Source: Anisus vortex (Eukaryota; Mollusca; Gastropoda; Planorbidae). Taken from it: a stretch of DNA of 64,000 bases. The position numbers and the translations under genes are program-made. The first letter of the stretch is position 1; every line of letters begins with the position of its first letter. The stretch covers positions 23,582,196-23,646,195 of the forward strand of contig OX421494.1 of assembly GCA_949126835.1 (NCBI GenBank). Direction: 5' to 3'. Shown here piece by piece: positions 23,701 through 32,620 of the stretch. The notes beneath the pieces are model-generated. The model searched no databases and had not been told where the DNA came from. It saw only the letters and a program-made list of their open reading frames with translations.

Positions 23701-26700
23701 CTAAAGCATGTTAAATGTTATCTTAGGTAAATATTGAAATAATGAGTTTTTAAGTTCTTTTTGAAAGTAACAGTAGAGCTTGTTCGCCTCAGTTGAATGG
23801 GAAGTTGATACCACACCTTCGGACCGGATGCCGGATACTGAGAAGGCTCTAAGGCCAACGGTCGTCAGAGAGAAACGGGGCTCTTCCAGAAGCGATGAGT
23901 TTGCAGAACGAAGTGTTCTTTGCGGGACATAAGGTCTGATTAGTGCCTTGAGATAGGTTGGAAACTCGTTATTAAAAAATGCACTGATGGCAAAGTAGCG
24001 CCACTTTATACTCAATTCTGGCTTTCACGGGGAGCCAGTGGAGCGAGCGTAGAAGGGCAGTTCCCGAGTCTCTTTTAGACTTGGACATAAACAAACGCGC
24101 AGTACTTTTATGTATTCGTTCATGCCTGGCGATTTAATGACATAAATGACATATATTTCTGTTGGATTTAAAACTGACAACTCCAGCCTACATGTTTATT
24201 TTGGGTTATAAATGAGATTAAGCTGTTGTTGTTTTTTTGTTGTTTTTTTTTTTTGGGGGGGGGGGGGAGGGTTATCGGGCAAAATCTAGATATTAGACTG
24301 CACAAAAAAAAATCTGCTTCGACTGTTAGAATTTAAAGCCCATGTTATTCATAGTAGAAAAAAAGAAAAAAGACAAATACAATTTATTGGTCTGGTAAAG
24401 AAGTATTTTTAAAATGTATGCACTGTTGTTTTACATACACATGATATAAAGGTACAAGCGCCTGCTCTTTATTACCGATCGAATGATCGGTCACCTGGTA
24501 CTTTTTCACAGAAGCGCGGAGATATATGACATATTATAAACAATAATATAGTATTGGCAGTTATAATTGTTGAAAATGTAATTGTTTTCCTTTTTTTTTT
24601 TGCACCAGCATAAGTGGAATGAATAGGTGCCCAATCAACTTCATCGAAAACGTAAACTTTTTTTTTTTTTTAACTAGCACTATTCCCCTGCCCTCCTACC
24701 TTACCATCCTGATTACCCACTTTTCTGTTTAGTGACATGTTTGTGTATAAATATTAAAATCAACCCTTGACTTTTGTAGTCTTAGAAAAAAAAAGAAAAT
24801 AAATGCATGCATTTTTTGAAAGCGCCTTAAATAAGTACAATGGGATCACAAAAGGTCATTGAATCTAACCTGCAGTTGTTGTCAATTTTGTTGTTGTAGA
24901 TTGTACTGATGTTGTTGTTCTAGTTGTGGTACTCGTTGTAGTTGGTCTAGAAGTTGTTGTTGTACTTACAGCTGACCATTTCCTGTGAACGAAACCATGT
25001 TCCCACCGAAATACAATGCAATACTGTTTTCGGCTAATTATTTGAAGTTTTTATTCTGCATTACTCATTGTATGTATGGTAATGGGTGAGATACTGTTGA
25101 ATGGTAATGTAATGTAGACAGGGGGTAGGTTACGATTAGTGTCACAATAGGAAGGTCAAAATGACGACTTGGTACAAAGTCATAATATATAACCGCAGGA
25201 ATGTTTTTCAGAAGAAAGTTAGAAACTTGTTAAGTTTATATCAAAAACACTATTTCTGATAAATAATATTTATAAGGCGTTTTCATGACCCCAACGTCCT
25301 TCCTTTGCTTCTCCCATGGAAGCCCAAAGATTGTTATACATTGATCCAGTACTTACACGGGGCAGTTGGCTAATGAAGGGCTGGCCATCTCTCTCATCAC
25401 AGCATTCATTAGTGGATACTTGCCCTGGCCACAGGTTTGTCCAAGAAAGTCATCCAGATCAACGGCCCAGAACATGACCCCACCAAATCCATTCTGCTTT
25501 GTGTAACAAGCCTACAGTACAGAAAAATGTTTATTATAAAGCGTCTTTACTAAATAAGGTACGTAAAGTATAAGCTTTTTAGAAGAAAAAAATAACATTT
25601 TCCTGGAGAAATAAAGAATGTTTCTCTTAACCTTTTGATCGACCAAGAGTATGAGGTTAGACCCCTGTCCAAGTAATGCAGGTTAACGCTTTAACATTAG
25701 CATGTTGTTACAACTCTTTAGGGGTTCTATAGATCTTTTATGTATTAGAAGCTGGTTATCTAGTTGATAATATTTCCTAAGGCTTCTTAATTGATTTATA
25801 GAATAATTTCTACTTTAACTGCATGCAACACAGCCAATTAAACTTTAACATCATTAAGAAAACAGTACAACTATACACACAAAACCTATAATGAAAAATC
25901 ATCCGTACACTAAAAGGGCATCGAAAGAACTCACTTAACTTGACGTTGGACCCCACGAGTTAACCAATCCCAAAGAATTCTATAAGCCCCGTCAAACGGG
26001 TCATCATAAAATGCCTGATTTTCACGAGGGGTCAGTGGCATGAACTCAGATTTTAACGCAAGCAATAAACTCAATTTTCACGTGGGACGGACTTCGTCAA
26101 TAAAATTAAAATATAATATTTTAAAGATCATTCTACTCCTTTTTCCTTAGACTCTAGGGGGACAAGGATCTTTCACTGCCACGTGAAATTATATTTAATA
26201 TAACCTGCAGTCGTAACAAAGTAAAGTTAAGAGTAGCTATGCCAATTGGGTTTGTGAAAAATGCTTCTCCGTCAAATACAGCTTTCTCATTCTATTCAAA
26301 ACAAATTTAGCAATGCGAAAATTTAAAAAAAAACTAACTTTCAATGAACTTCAAGTTAGTGTTTTTTTTAAAGGTGTTTTACAAACTGTACCTTTTCCGT
26401 GACACTTTGAATGTCATCGTAACCTATCCACAGCCTGTCCTTCACCAGGTATCGCCCCCGTTGTGAAAGTACGTCAAACGCCTGAGCTCCTGCTTTGAGG
26501 AGCTCACACACCTGGTGAGTAAATGGAGATATTATGGTTGTTGTTGTTAGTTATAGCTAAAAAGATCGATCAATTGATTGATAGATTAATAGATTGATAA
26601 ATAGAGAGATAATTCGATGGATATATTGATAGATAGATACATTAGCCGGCTGGTCCAGCGGTTAGTTCACCGGACTGTCAACCAAAAACCAACTGACACG

Positions 26701-29700
26701 TCGCGGGTTCTAGCCCGGCCACCGGCGGATCCCTGTCGCCCTGCAGGAGTTTTGGGCCTGTAAACATATTTGCGCCAGCAGGCAGCATTGTGTTTACAGA
26801 GCGCACTGAGCATGCTAAAATAGCATAGATAGAAGCGCTATATAAGTAACCAATTTTTTTTTTTTTTTAATACATCGAAAGATGCTTTTGTAGATAAATA
26901 GATAGATCATTAGATAGATACATAGATATATACTTACATAGATAAATAGTTAGACAATTAGATCGATGAAAGATAAATAGATAGATCATTAGATAGGTAA
27001 ATAGATAACCTACTTCGTAATAAGATACAAAGCCTTTCTCAGCGGTATAAGTTCCTGCTTCTCCAGGATTTCCCGCAGGTGCACTAATGCCAGAATTTGA
27101 CGGACTGTCTAAAAGGAAGGACCTGCCGTATGTAGAAATGCCGACATTAAGTTTTTCTTTCGGTGCCCCAAGCTGGAGATAATACTGCATAGCCCAGTCC
27201 TAGATTTAGATGATATAAAAGAAACACATCTTAGTAACGGTAAGGCTGAATAGAATGGTAGTAAGAATGCCATTGATATCCTTAATAATTAATATTTTTT
27301 ATTTTTAGCAAACTAAAGACAAAATATTAGCCTTTAATGTAAACGGGTAACTAAACGCAAAAACATCTAATGTAATCTAAACACAAACAATTCTTGTGTA
27401 AACTAATTCCAAACTACTCGATTGTAAAATAAACACAAAAAGTGATTGTTGTTTCGATAACTAAATATTTTCCAGGACTAAGTAAACATTTAACTCTTTC
27501 CGTTATGCCGTGGAGCTTGTTAAATTCTAAAATGAAAAGTAAATATTATCATGAGGAAAAATTAGGTATTGGTGAGATATGAGAAACTGTGAGAAATATA
27601 TGGAAATCAGTGACATGGCAGGACAGTGTTGAGTTCTTTTGATAGACTGTGGTAATTAGATCTGCAGTATAGTCTAGCACTGGAATATAGAGACGTTTGT
27701 AATATTGTCAATGAGAAGTGGAGAGTTTCAGAAATATGAATGTGGTTACCAAGTTGAGGAGAGAGTCGTTCCCCACGTAACTTTGGTGGGCGAAGAGTGG
27801 GCCATTCAGTCCAGTTCGATTTTCCCAACTGCCGTGGAAGTCATATGTCATGACGCTGACGAAATCTACGAAACTGTCAAATGAAATGTCAGCTGAATTT
27901 ATTTAGTAATTTAAAATTTAAAGATTATTTGAAGACAAAAGATGTGAGAAAATAGAAAGTACAACAAAAGAAAGATTAAAAAAAAAAAACAGAAAAAAAT
28001 ATTTTGATCTCAGTTCTGTCTAGTTAAGATCCCATTAGATCCGGTGAAGGAATTTAAAAATAAAAAGTTTTTGTTAAACCACTTCTGCTGATGTTTTTAG
28101 CCCCAAGTGAGAGGGTACTGATTTTAATATCTCCGCTGTAAAATTGTTTAATTAAAGTATATCATATGTGCCTACAATTCCTACATTTTTATTCATGGAA
28201 GAATATATCTATATCTGTGTCTTACGTTTTTGAATAAAGTTGAAGTAAGTGAAAAATATTGTTACTTCGTCATTACAAGTGTATGAGTTGTGTCGTTGTG
28301 ATCAAACTCAAGTTGTAAGCTTTTCTGATAATAATATATTATAATAAAACTGAAGATAAATGTTTAGCTGCCCATAGGCCACCACGCTACCATAATAATA
28401 AACTATAATAAATATATGGGCATATATAGTATATATAGTATCGTGTCTTAAAATATGAATGCATTATTTTTTTATTTTTTTTTGTCACATGTTTAAGTAA
28501 CAAGACCCCTTTTCTGGTGATACTGCCCCCTTTTAAATCTCAAATAGAGTTATCATATATATTATAGGATATGAAAAACGCTTACGGCATAATTCCATGA
28601 ATGTCGTAACCAGTGTCAATACTCTCTTTTCCTGCAGGAAGAGCAGCCGTCAAAAGCAGACGAGGTTTGTTGCCCACGTATGCCTCATGAAGAAAACCGT
28701 TCCATAATTCCTGAAACATAGATCAAGATGATAATGTCATTTGAATATAAGATATCAACAAGGAAATGTCCTAAAGAACAATGTGTATAATATGACGAAC
28801 TAGTTCTTTTTTTATTTCCCGTTGTGATAGAATCGACATGACAAAACAATTTTAACATAATTTATTCAGTGGTTTAAGTTTATGAAATCTGATGCGCATC
28901 TGAGAGTTGCTGGGCGAGAGAAAATAGTGACCGGGCATTGACCGCTAGAATCGGTGAACCTAAAAGTTCTTCAAGGGAAGAAAAGGGAGATTACAACATG
29001 GCGCTTGATTAAGCGTCACTTGAAAAAGGGTGCATGAATTTCATTAAGCTTATGGACAAAAAGCACAATTCGGACAAGAGCGCACTGAGCTTGCTAAATG
29101 TGAGAGCATGGAGATTCGCGCTATACAAATCACCATCATTCGCATTATTATCATCATTATACTTAACGCTGTCCATACATATTTGATACACTGAGCCAGC
29201 CTTGACACTTTTCAGGGGGGGGGGGGGGGCTGTGGTTAGCCGAGTTTACTTCCCCAACTAGTGTCAGGTGCCCATCAGAGCTTCGTAGACTCACAAACTC
29301 CCTCCAGACCCGGGAAGAAATCCTAGCATACACCAGGATTCCAACCCGGGAACTTTTTTACGGACTTTTCAGCGCGGAGCCGCTAGATCACCACACCACC
29401 ATGTCTACAATGTAATATAGAATCAAGTATTTGAAGAGAACTTTAAGAACTTATTGTAATACCAATCACAAACATTTATTACTGCTCCGCCCGTTGGCAT
29501 TGTAAATTCTGGCTGGTGACGATCAAGATTACCTACATGAGAAGCACTAAATATTCCCAATATTACTTGTTGGAGAAGCACTAAATATTCCCAACATTAC
29601 TTGTTGGAGAAGCACTAAATATTCCCAACATTACTTGTTGGAGAAGCACTAAATATTCCCAACATTACTTGTTGGAGAAGCACTAAATATTCCCAACATT

Positions 29701-32500
29701 ACTTGTTGGAGAAGCACTAAATATTCCCAACATTACTTGTTGGAGAAGCACTAAATATTCCCAACATTACTTGTTGGAGAAGCACTAAATATTCCCAACA
29801 TTACTTGTTGGAGAAGCACTAAATATTCCCAACATTACTTGTTGGAGAAGCACTAAATATTCCCAACATTACTTGTTGGAGAAGCACTAAATATTCCCAA
29901 CATTACTTGTTGGAGAAGCACTAAATATTCCCAACATTACTTGTTGGAGAAGCACTAAATATTCCCAACATTACTTGTTGGAGAAGCACTAAATATTCCC
30001 AACATTACTTGTTGGAGAAGCACTAAATATTCCCAACATTACTTGTTGGAGAAGCACTAAATATTCCCAACATTACTTGTTGGAGAAGCACTAAATATTC
30101 CCAACATTACTTGTTGGAGAAGCACTAAATATTCCCAACATTACTTGTTGGAGAAGCACTAAATATTCCCAACATTACTTGTTGGAGAAGCACTAAATAT
30201 TCCCAACATTACTTGTTGGAGAAGCACTAAATATTCCCAACATTACTTGTTGGAGAAGCACTAAATATTCCCAACATTACTTGTTGGAGAAGCACTAAAT
30301 ATTCCCAACATTACTTGTTGGAGAAGCACTAAATATTCCCAATATCACCTGCATGAGAAGCACTAAATATTCCCAATATCACCTGCATGAGAAGCACTAA
30401 ATATCCCCAATATTACATGCATGAGAAGCACTAAATATTCCCAACTTTACCTGCATGAGAAGCACTAAATATTCCCAAGATTACCTATATGAGAAGCACT
30501 AAATATTCCAAGATTACCTGCATGAGAAGCACTAAATATTCTCTGTCTTCTGCTGGACTACCTCTCTGTCCAGGGTACTCCCAGTCCATGTCCAGACCGT
30601 CAAACTTCCGGCTTCTGAGAAACGTGATGGCGTTCTGAACGAACTCAGCACGCTTCTTGCTGTCGGACACAAATGCTGTGAAAGGATCGGACGCCATGTT
30701 GTAGCCTCCTATTGCAAGCAGAACCTTCAAGTCAGGGTTTCTCTGTTTTAGGTTGATAGCTCTCTCATACCTGGACATGAAAGATGATAAATAGTTCTGA
30801 GGTCTGTGGTACTGAAATGTGTTCAAAGATCAGATAGATAATTGACTTCACTATCTTGACGATGGAATACGATGGGCTTAATGCATTAAAAGGAATGTAC
30901 ATTTGAAACGATCAAGAATAGCAAATCATCTCGTAGAGAAATAGTGAGCAAAAAAAAGCATTATAATTAAAATAGCAAAACAAAGGATTACCTTTAGCGA
31001 AAATATCTAGACTTGCGAAAAAGGACCTTTTAACAAAAGCAACTGAATAGAAATTCGTGTTCCGTTGGCTGCAAAGGCTGATTATGGCGACTAGGATATA
31101 TCAAACAATTGTCGGCTGGAGTGCAATCGTAGGTCTCTAGAAAGACAACCTCCTTTGAAATGGGGAAATATCTAAGTAAAAAGCGTCAAACACCAGAAAG
31201 CAACCTAATGGGCGTGGTCAGAGAGCTGGTTGCCCAGGTAACAACGTTTCCCAACCAATCATCAATCAACTTACATTCCTTGGCTCCAGTCCGTGGAGTC
31301 ATCATTCCACTCAAACGGCACAATGGTTGTCCCTTCCGGTTTCCCAAAGGCGTAAATAAGGTGGGTGCACATGTTGGGGTCCACATTCTCAGGCACGAAT
31401 TTACCTTTCCCATTCCGGTATTGAGACCAGTTGGTATAGTAACAAACACTTCTGTAGGCCGCCACTAACAAATACAATAGTGCAAGAAATTGTTCATGTG
31501 TTTTAATTTTAAACAAATGTATTTGATACAATGATAATTCTCGTATGGCAATTGGATATGTGTTTATCACGATTTACTTTTTGTTTTAGAGTAGTTTTAC
31601 TACATTAAACTAAAACATTTATTGTTTTAAATAATATTTCGGCCTATAGACTATGTGTTTAAGTTCAATTTTCGAATGCAAATAGCTTTACCTATTTACT
31701 ATGAAAAAAATATTATACTAGAGCTATATCTCTATTTATATGAAAACAATGTTTACTTATTCATAGTGAATGACGGATCACCAGGATGGTAAAGAATGTA
31801 ATCGTTTTAAATTGCTTTCATAGCAATATTATATTGTGTAATATACATTCCATGTCAGATTCAAACAGGTAAACTTCAACATTATTGACATTATGTATAG
31901 ATCAGTTCCGGTTCATACAATGACATGTGAATACAGTCAGGGAAAACCATGGGTTACACTCTATTTTCTTTAACTATGTGTGACGTTCATAATATTAAAC
32001 CAAAAGTAAAAGACCTAAAAGTAAAAGTAGTAATGTATCCCGTCGGACCAAAGTGATCCAGTTTGATTGTGAATGTGATTGTGTGGCCAGCACTATGCAC
32101 AGCCGTCTTTACTTTACCCCAACTAAGGTCAGGTACCCATCAGAGCTGGGTAGACTCAGGGGCACTCTCCAGACTCCAGACCCGGGAAACAAATCCTAGC
32201 CGCCACCAGGATTCGAACCCAGAACCTTCGGATAGCCAGTCAAACGCGCTGCCGGCCCCCATGCCTCCACAAAAACGACCTAAAGCCAACCTTAATTCTT
32301 ATCTTTTAGAGTTGTTATCAAGTTTATTTAAAAAAAGTCAACGCTGTTTCTAAATATATTGTTCTAGGCCTCAGGCTAACATCAACTAAATTTGAGATAT
32401 ATATAGAGATAACAGTAAACTTTTGACAGTTGTCACAAATTGTTCTCTACTTACATGAACTTGAAGCAAGTACTGTTAATGTAAATAAAAAAGAAAACAT
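14654..32500 (-). CDS. Chitinase A: secreted GH18 chitinase with two ChtBD2 domains (14 exons)
   Basis: Endo-acting chitin hydrolase (GH18) predicted to be secreted. Exons, in transcript order: 32500-32455, 31464-31275, 30770-30518, 28710-28586, 27873-27750, 27199-27014, 26511-26392, 25511-25357, 24982-24870, 21045-20960, 19636-19560, 18497-18415, 16379-16294, 14770-14654. They join in frame to 586 aa. Residues 1-17 are a hydrophobic signal peptide. GH18 spans about 20-395: KVLLAIGGY (94-102), the catalytic motif [11 protein letters not shown] with acid E143, MTYDFHG, YGRSF and [12 protein letters not shown]. Then come a Thr-rich linker, ChtBD2-1 (about 440-490), a Thr/Pro linker, and ChtBD2-2 (about 520-575). 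Every intron is GT-AG. All key residues are present, so it should be active. Vertebrate CHIT1/CHIA have one CBM14; this gene has two. The exon 3 donor region has been amplified into a minisatellite. Confidence 0.93.
14771..16293 (-). other. Chitinase A intron 13
   Basis: 1.5-kb intron without recognisable transposon genes. The 15,880-16,260 part is a cryptic low-complexity repeat with recurring TATGGTACTTTA and related words. Confidence 0.7.
15880..16260. repeat. Cryptic simple repeat (TATGGTACTTTA-like)
   Basis: Irregular repetition of words such as TATGGTACTTT, GACACTTTACTTTAT and TTATGGTACTTA. A similar irregular array, with ATGAAATGACAC-type words, is at 37,440-37,760 in the opposite sense. 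Confidence 0.45.
16294..16379 (-). CDS. Chitinase A exon 13 (first half of ChtBD2-2)
   Basis: 86 bp, residues 520-548. It encodes [17 protein letters not shown] and TSFYVC, i.e. cysteines 1-3 plus the Tyr/Pro and Phe/Tyr aromatic positions typical of CBM14. Same length and phases (1 in, 0 out) as exon 10, showing that the module was duplicated. Confidence 0.9.
16520..16695 (-). mobile_element. tRNA-derived SINE (family 1)
   Basis: On the minus strand: GCCGGTTGGTCTTGCGG (A box), CGTCGCGGGTTCTATCCC (B box), then CCTGTCGCCCTGCAGGAGTT and a GCGC-containing tail ending in (TTATTATT)n. Same family as 26,645 and 51,252. Confidence 0.75.
16965..17095 (-). mobile_element. SINE family 2 relic
   Basis: GATTGCGTGGCCAGCCGCC, TTTTCCCCAACAAATG and ACTCGAATCAGGGACC match the family 2 body and B-box region, with deletions. 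Confidence 0.55.
18415..18497 (-). CDS. Chitinase A exon 12 (Thr/Pro linker 2)
   Basis: 83 bp, residues 492-519, of composition [16 protein letters not shown] and similar. The acceptor TTTGTTTCTAG and donor AGTAAGTT are strong, and the phases (2 in, 1 out) are the same as linker exon 9. Such Ser/Thr/Pro linkers between GH18 and CBM14 are usually O-glycosylated (family knowledge). Confidence 0.82.
18678..19257. mobile_element. TIR element R640, copy 1 (chitinase A intron 11)
   Basis: Ends CAATTGACAAGTC (from 18,675) and GACTTGTCAATTG (to 19,260) are perfect 13-bp inverted repeats. The interior is collinear with 45,106-45,720 over its whole length: TTCATGAACTTCCG/CATGAACTTCCG, GTTCTGGTCTTTTA, ATTCTTTTGCATCAAGCA, TTCACAATCCATC and CAACATCTTTTGGAAAT. 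No transposase, so it is non-autonomous; family unrecognised. Confidence 0.72.
19560..19636 (-). CDS. Chitinase A exon 11 (second half of ChtBD2-1)
   Basis: 77 bp, residues 467-491: [24 protein letters not shown]. It supplies cysteines 4 and 5 of the first chitin-binding domain; the position of cysteine 6 has no cysteine. Donor ATGTAAGT. Confidence 0.9.
20041..20822 (-). mobile_element. Non-LTR retrotransposon fragment (RT C-terminus)
   Basis: Two minus-strand open frames, 20,822-20,565 and 20,586-20,260, offset by a frameshift, encode [52 protein letters not shown] followed by WTLL, RKILRIS and [11 protein letters not shown]. These are the thumb and post-RT motifs of non-LTR elements. The 3' end has a (GAT)n-type tail at about 20,041. 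Different family from the CR1-like copies. It lies in intron 10 of chitinase A. Confidence 0.82.
20960..21045 (-). CDS. Chitinase A exon 10 (first half of ChtBD2-1)
   Basis: 86 bp, residues 438-466: [20 protein letters not shown], then TSFYQC. The acceptor CATTTTTAG gives the right frame; an alternative CTCTCAG six bases on would not. Cysteine 2 is replaced by Ser (PESS versus PESC in exon 13). Confidence 0.88.
21827..21905 (+). mobile_element. Left end of a hAT-like element
   Basis: CAGGGGTGTGCAAACTACGG followed by CCAGTGG and a downstream GCGGCCCTCGCGGCTT is a typical hAT-type terminus. No matching right end was found, so the element is truncated or its end is outside recognisable range. 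An A-run follows at about 21,952-21,976. Confidence 0.5.
22140..22260. repeat. Short degenerate tandem repeat
   Basis: Three imperfect copies of about 45-50 bp around CTGTATATAGTGTACACTGT and AGCAGATTACACTA, each with internal dyad symmetry (AGTGTACACT). Confidence 0.6.
23105..23190 (-). mobile_element. SINE/LINE 3'-tail fragment
   Basis: TTTATATAGCGCCTCACTCC, ATGCTAATAAAAGCATGCTC and AGCGCGCTC form the hairpin tail shared with SINE family 1, here on the minus strand. Confidence 0.5.
23515..24160 (-). mobile_element. CR1-like LINE fragment (second subfamily)
   Basis: Minus-strand coding remnants include [40 protein letters not shown] and [17 protein letters not shown], the same protein as at 48,290-48,652 and ending in the same (AAT)n tail with TATAGCGCTGCCAACAAACA. 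Broken by frameshifts. Inside chitinase A intron 9. Confidence 0.78.
24870..24982 (-). CDS. Chitinase A exon 9 (Thr-rich linker 1)
   Basis: 113 bp, residues 400-437, mostly ACA/ACT threonine codons after KWSAVS. Acceptor GTTCACAG, donor GGTTAGA. Phase 2 in, 1 out, matching exon 12. The plus-strand complement of this exon is a TTGTTG-rich simple repeat, which suggests that the linker grew by triplet slippage. Confidence 0.85.
25357..25511 (-). CDS. Chitinase A exon 8 (end of GH18)
   Basis: Residues 349-399: [35 protein letters not shown] and SLANCPV. It carries the conserved MFW strand with the Trp that stacks under the -1 sugar in GH18 enzymes. The donor ACTTAC (GTAAGT on minus) follows CCCGT. 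Confidence 0.92.
26392..26511 (-). CDS. Chitinase A exon 7
   Basis: 120 bp, residues 309-348: [20 protein letters not shown], then [13 protein letters not shown]. Same length and phase as chitinase B exon 7. Confidence 0.92.
26575..27005. repeat. GATA-type microsatellite interrupted by a SINE
   Basis: GATA/GATT/AATAGAT-rich sequence at 26,575-26,640 and 26,885-27,000 surrounds a family 1 SINE. It is next to exon 6 of chitinase A. Confidence 0.65.
26645..26862 (+). mobile_element. tRNA-derived SINE (family 1), near full length
   Basis: GCCGGCTGGTCCAGCGGTTA (A box), TCGCGGGTTCTAGCCCGG (B box), CCCTGTCGCCCTGCAGGAG body, then GAGCGCACTGAGCATGC...AGAAGCGCTATATAA tail and a T-run. Best copy of the family together with 51,252-51,515. 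Confidence 0.8.
27014..27199 (-). CDS. Chitinase A exon 6
   Basis: 186 bp, residues 247-308: [27 protein letters not shown] and [17 protein letters not shown]. It contains the YGRSF strand of GH18. Same length and phase 0/0 as chitinase B exon 6. Confidence 0.93.
27750..27873 (-). CDS. Chitinase A exon 5
   Basis: 124 bp, residues 205-246: [27 protein letters not shown] and NDSLLNL. It contains the MTYDFHG motif whose Tyr/Asp support the catalytic mechanism in GH18. Donor GTAACC. Confidence 0.93.
28586..28710 (-). CDS. Chitinase A exon 4
   Basis: 125 bp, residues 164-204: [37 protein letters not shown]. Same length and phases (0 in, 2 out) as chitinase B exon 4. Confidence 0.92.
29075..29145 (+). 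mobile_element. SINE family 1 tail fragment
   Basis: GAGCGCACTGAGCTTGCTAA, GATTCGCGCTATACAAATCA: only the 3' hairpin tail of the family remains. Confidence 0.5.
29228..29403 (-). mobile_element. tRNA-derived SINE (family 2)
   Basis: CCCAACTAGTGTCAGGTGCC, AGACCCGGGAAGAAATCCTA, CCAGGATTCCAACCCGG (decayed B box) and a tRNA-like head near 29,385. A G-run (about 29,215-29,229) marks its 3' side. It lies in chitinase A intron 3 beside the splice-junction minisatellite. Confidence 0.65.
29526..30545 (-). repeat. 34-bp minisatellite made from the exon 3/intron 3 splice junction
   Basis: About 30 tandem copies of a 34-bp unit (33 bp for the first). Read on the minus strand, each unit has GAATATTTAGTGCTTCTC (the last coding bases of exon 3, residues EYLVLL), then ATGCAG or CAACAA, then GTAAT or GTGAT and TTGG. 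The copy at 30,513-30,545 is the real exon end and donor. The next five copies still have ATGCAG|GT-like junctions. About 23 homogenised copies carry CAACAAGTAATG, and the final copy (29,526) has ATGTAGGTAAT. The array was therefore seeded from the exon-intron boundary and expanded into the intron. Confidence 0.95.
30518..30770 (-). CDS. Chitinase A exon 3 (catalytic motif)
   Basis: 253 bp, residues 79-163. It contains KVLLAIGGY and [11 protein letters not shown] with the catalytic acid E143 and assisting D139/D141, and ends EYLVLLMQ at ATGCAG|GTAATC. Same length and phases as chitinase B exon 3, which supports choosing the first of the many donor-like sites: use of the second would add an in-frame TAG. 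Confidence 0.93.
31275..31464 (-). CDS. Chitinase A exon 2 (N-terminal GH18 strand)
   Basis: 190 bp, residues 16-78: [46 protein letters not shown]. It is 15 bp longer than chitinase B exon 2 because of five extra residues near STDWSQG before the donor GTAAGT. The CYYTNW and LIYAF motifs are typical of family 18 N-termini. Confidence 0.93.
31465..32454 (-). other. Chitinase A intron 1
   Basis: Intron between the signal-peptide exon and exon 2, containing the family 2 SINE at 32,030-32,262. Confidence 0.75.
32030..32262 (-). mobile_element. tRNA-derived SINE (family 2), well preserved
   Basis: On the minus strand: GGCCGGCAGCGCGTTTGACT head, CTGGGTTCGAATCCTGGTGG (B box), ACCCAGCTCTGATGGGTACC, GGGGTAAAGTAAAGACGGC, and an end at TTGGTCCGACGGGATACATT. 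The plus-strand copy at 46,105-46,275 shares its whole 3' half. Confidence 0.75.
32455..32500 (-). CDS. Chitinase A exon 1 (start codon and signal peptide)
   Basis: 46 bp from ATG at 32,500 to the donor GTAAGT. It encodes [15 protein letters not shown] and one base of the next codon: a short, strongly hydrophobic signal peptide that joins to LAAYRS in exon 2, so cleavage is probably near SLA|A. The length (46 bp) and phase equal exon 1 of chitinase B. CTGGCAG lies 4 bases upstream of the ATG and could be a splice acceptor from a non-coding exon. Confidence 0.82.
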
Positions 32501-32610
32501 TTTCCTGCCAGAAATATAAAAAGAAACAAGCTTTCACAATAATAATAAAATTTCTAAAAAAAAAATTTACATAACTAGTAGAAAAACGTAAAAAAAATTT
32601 AAATAACCCT

Positions 32611-32620
32611 TATTTTTATA
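32611..32620 (-). promoter_or_regulatory. Possible TATA box for chitinase A
   Basis: TATAAAAATA on the minus strand, about 110 bp upstream of the ATG. In such AT-rich sequence this could be chance. Confidence 0.25.

Noticed and set aside
29526..30545. CRISPR-like array
   Set aside because: Units are contiguous with no unique spacers, the genome is eukaryotic, and the unit is explained by the splice junction.
31160..31468. Plus-strand open frame of 102 residues
   Set aside because: It is antisense to chitinase A exon 2, which has clear GH18 homology on the minus strand.
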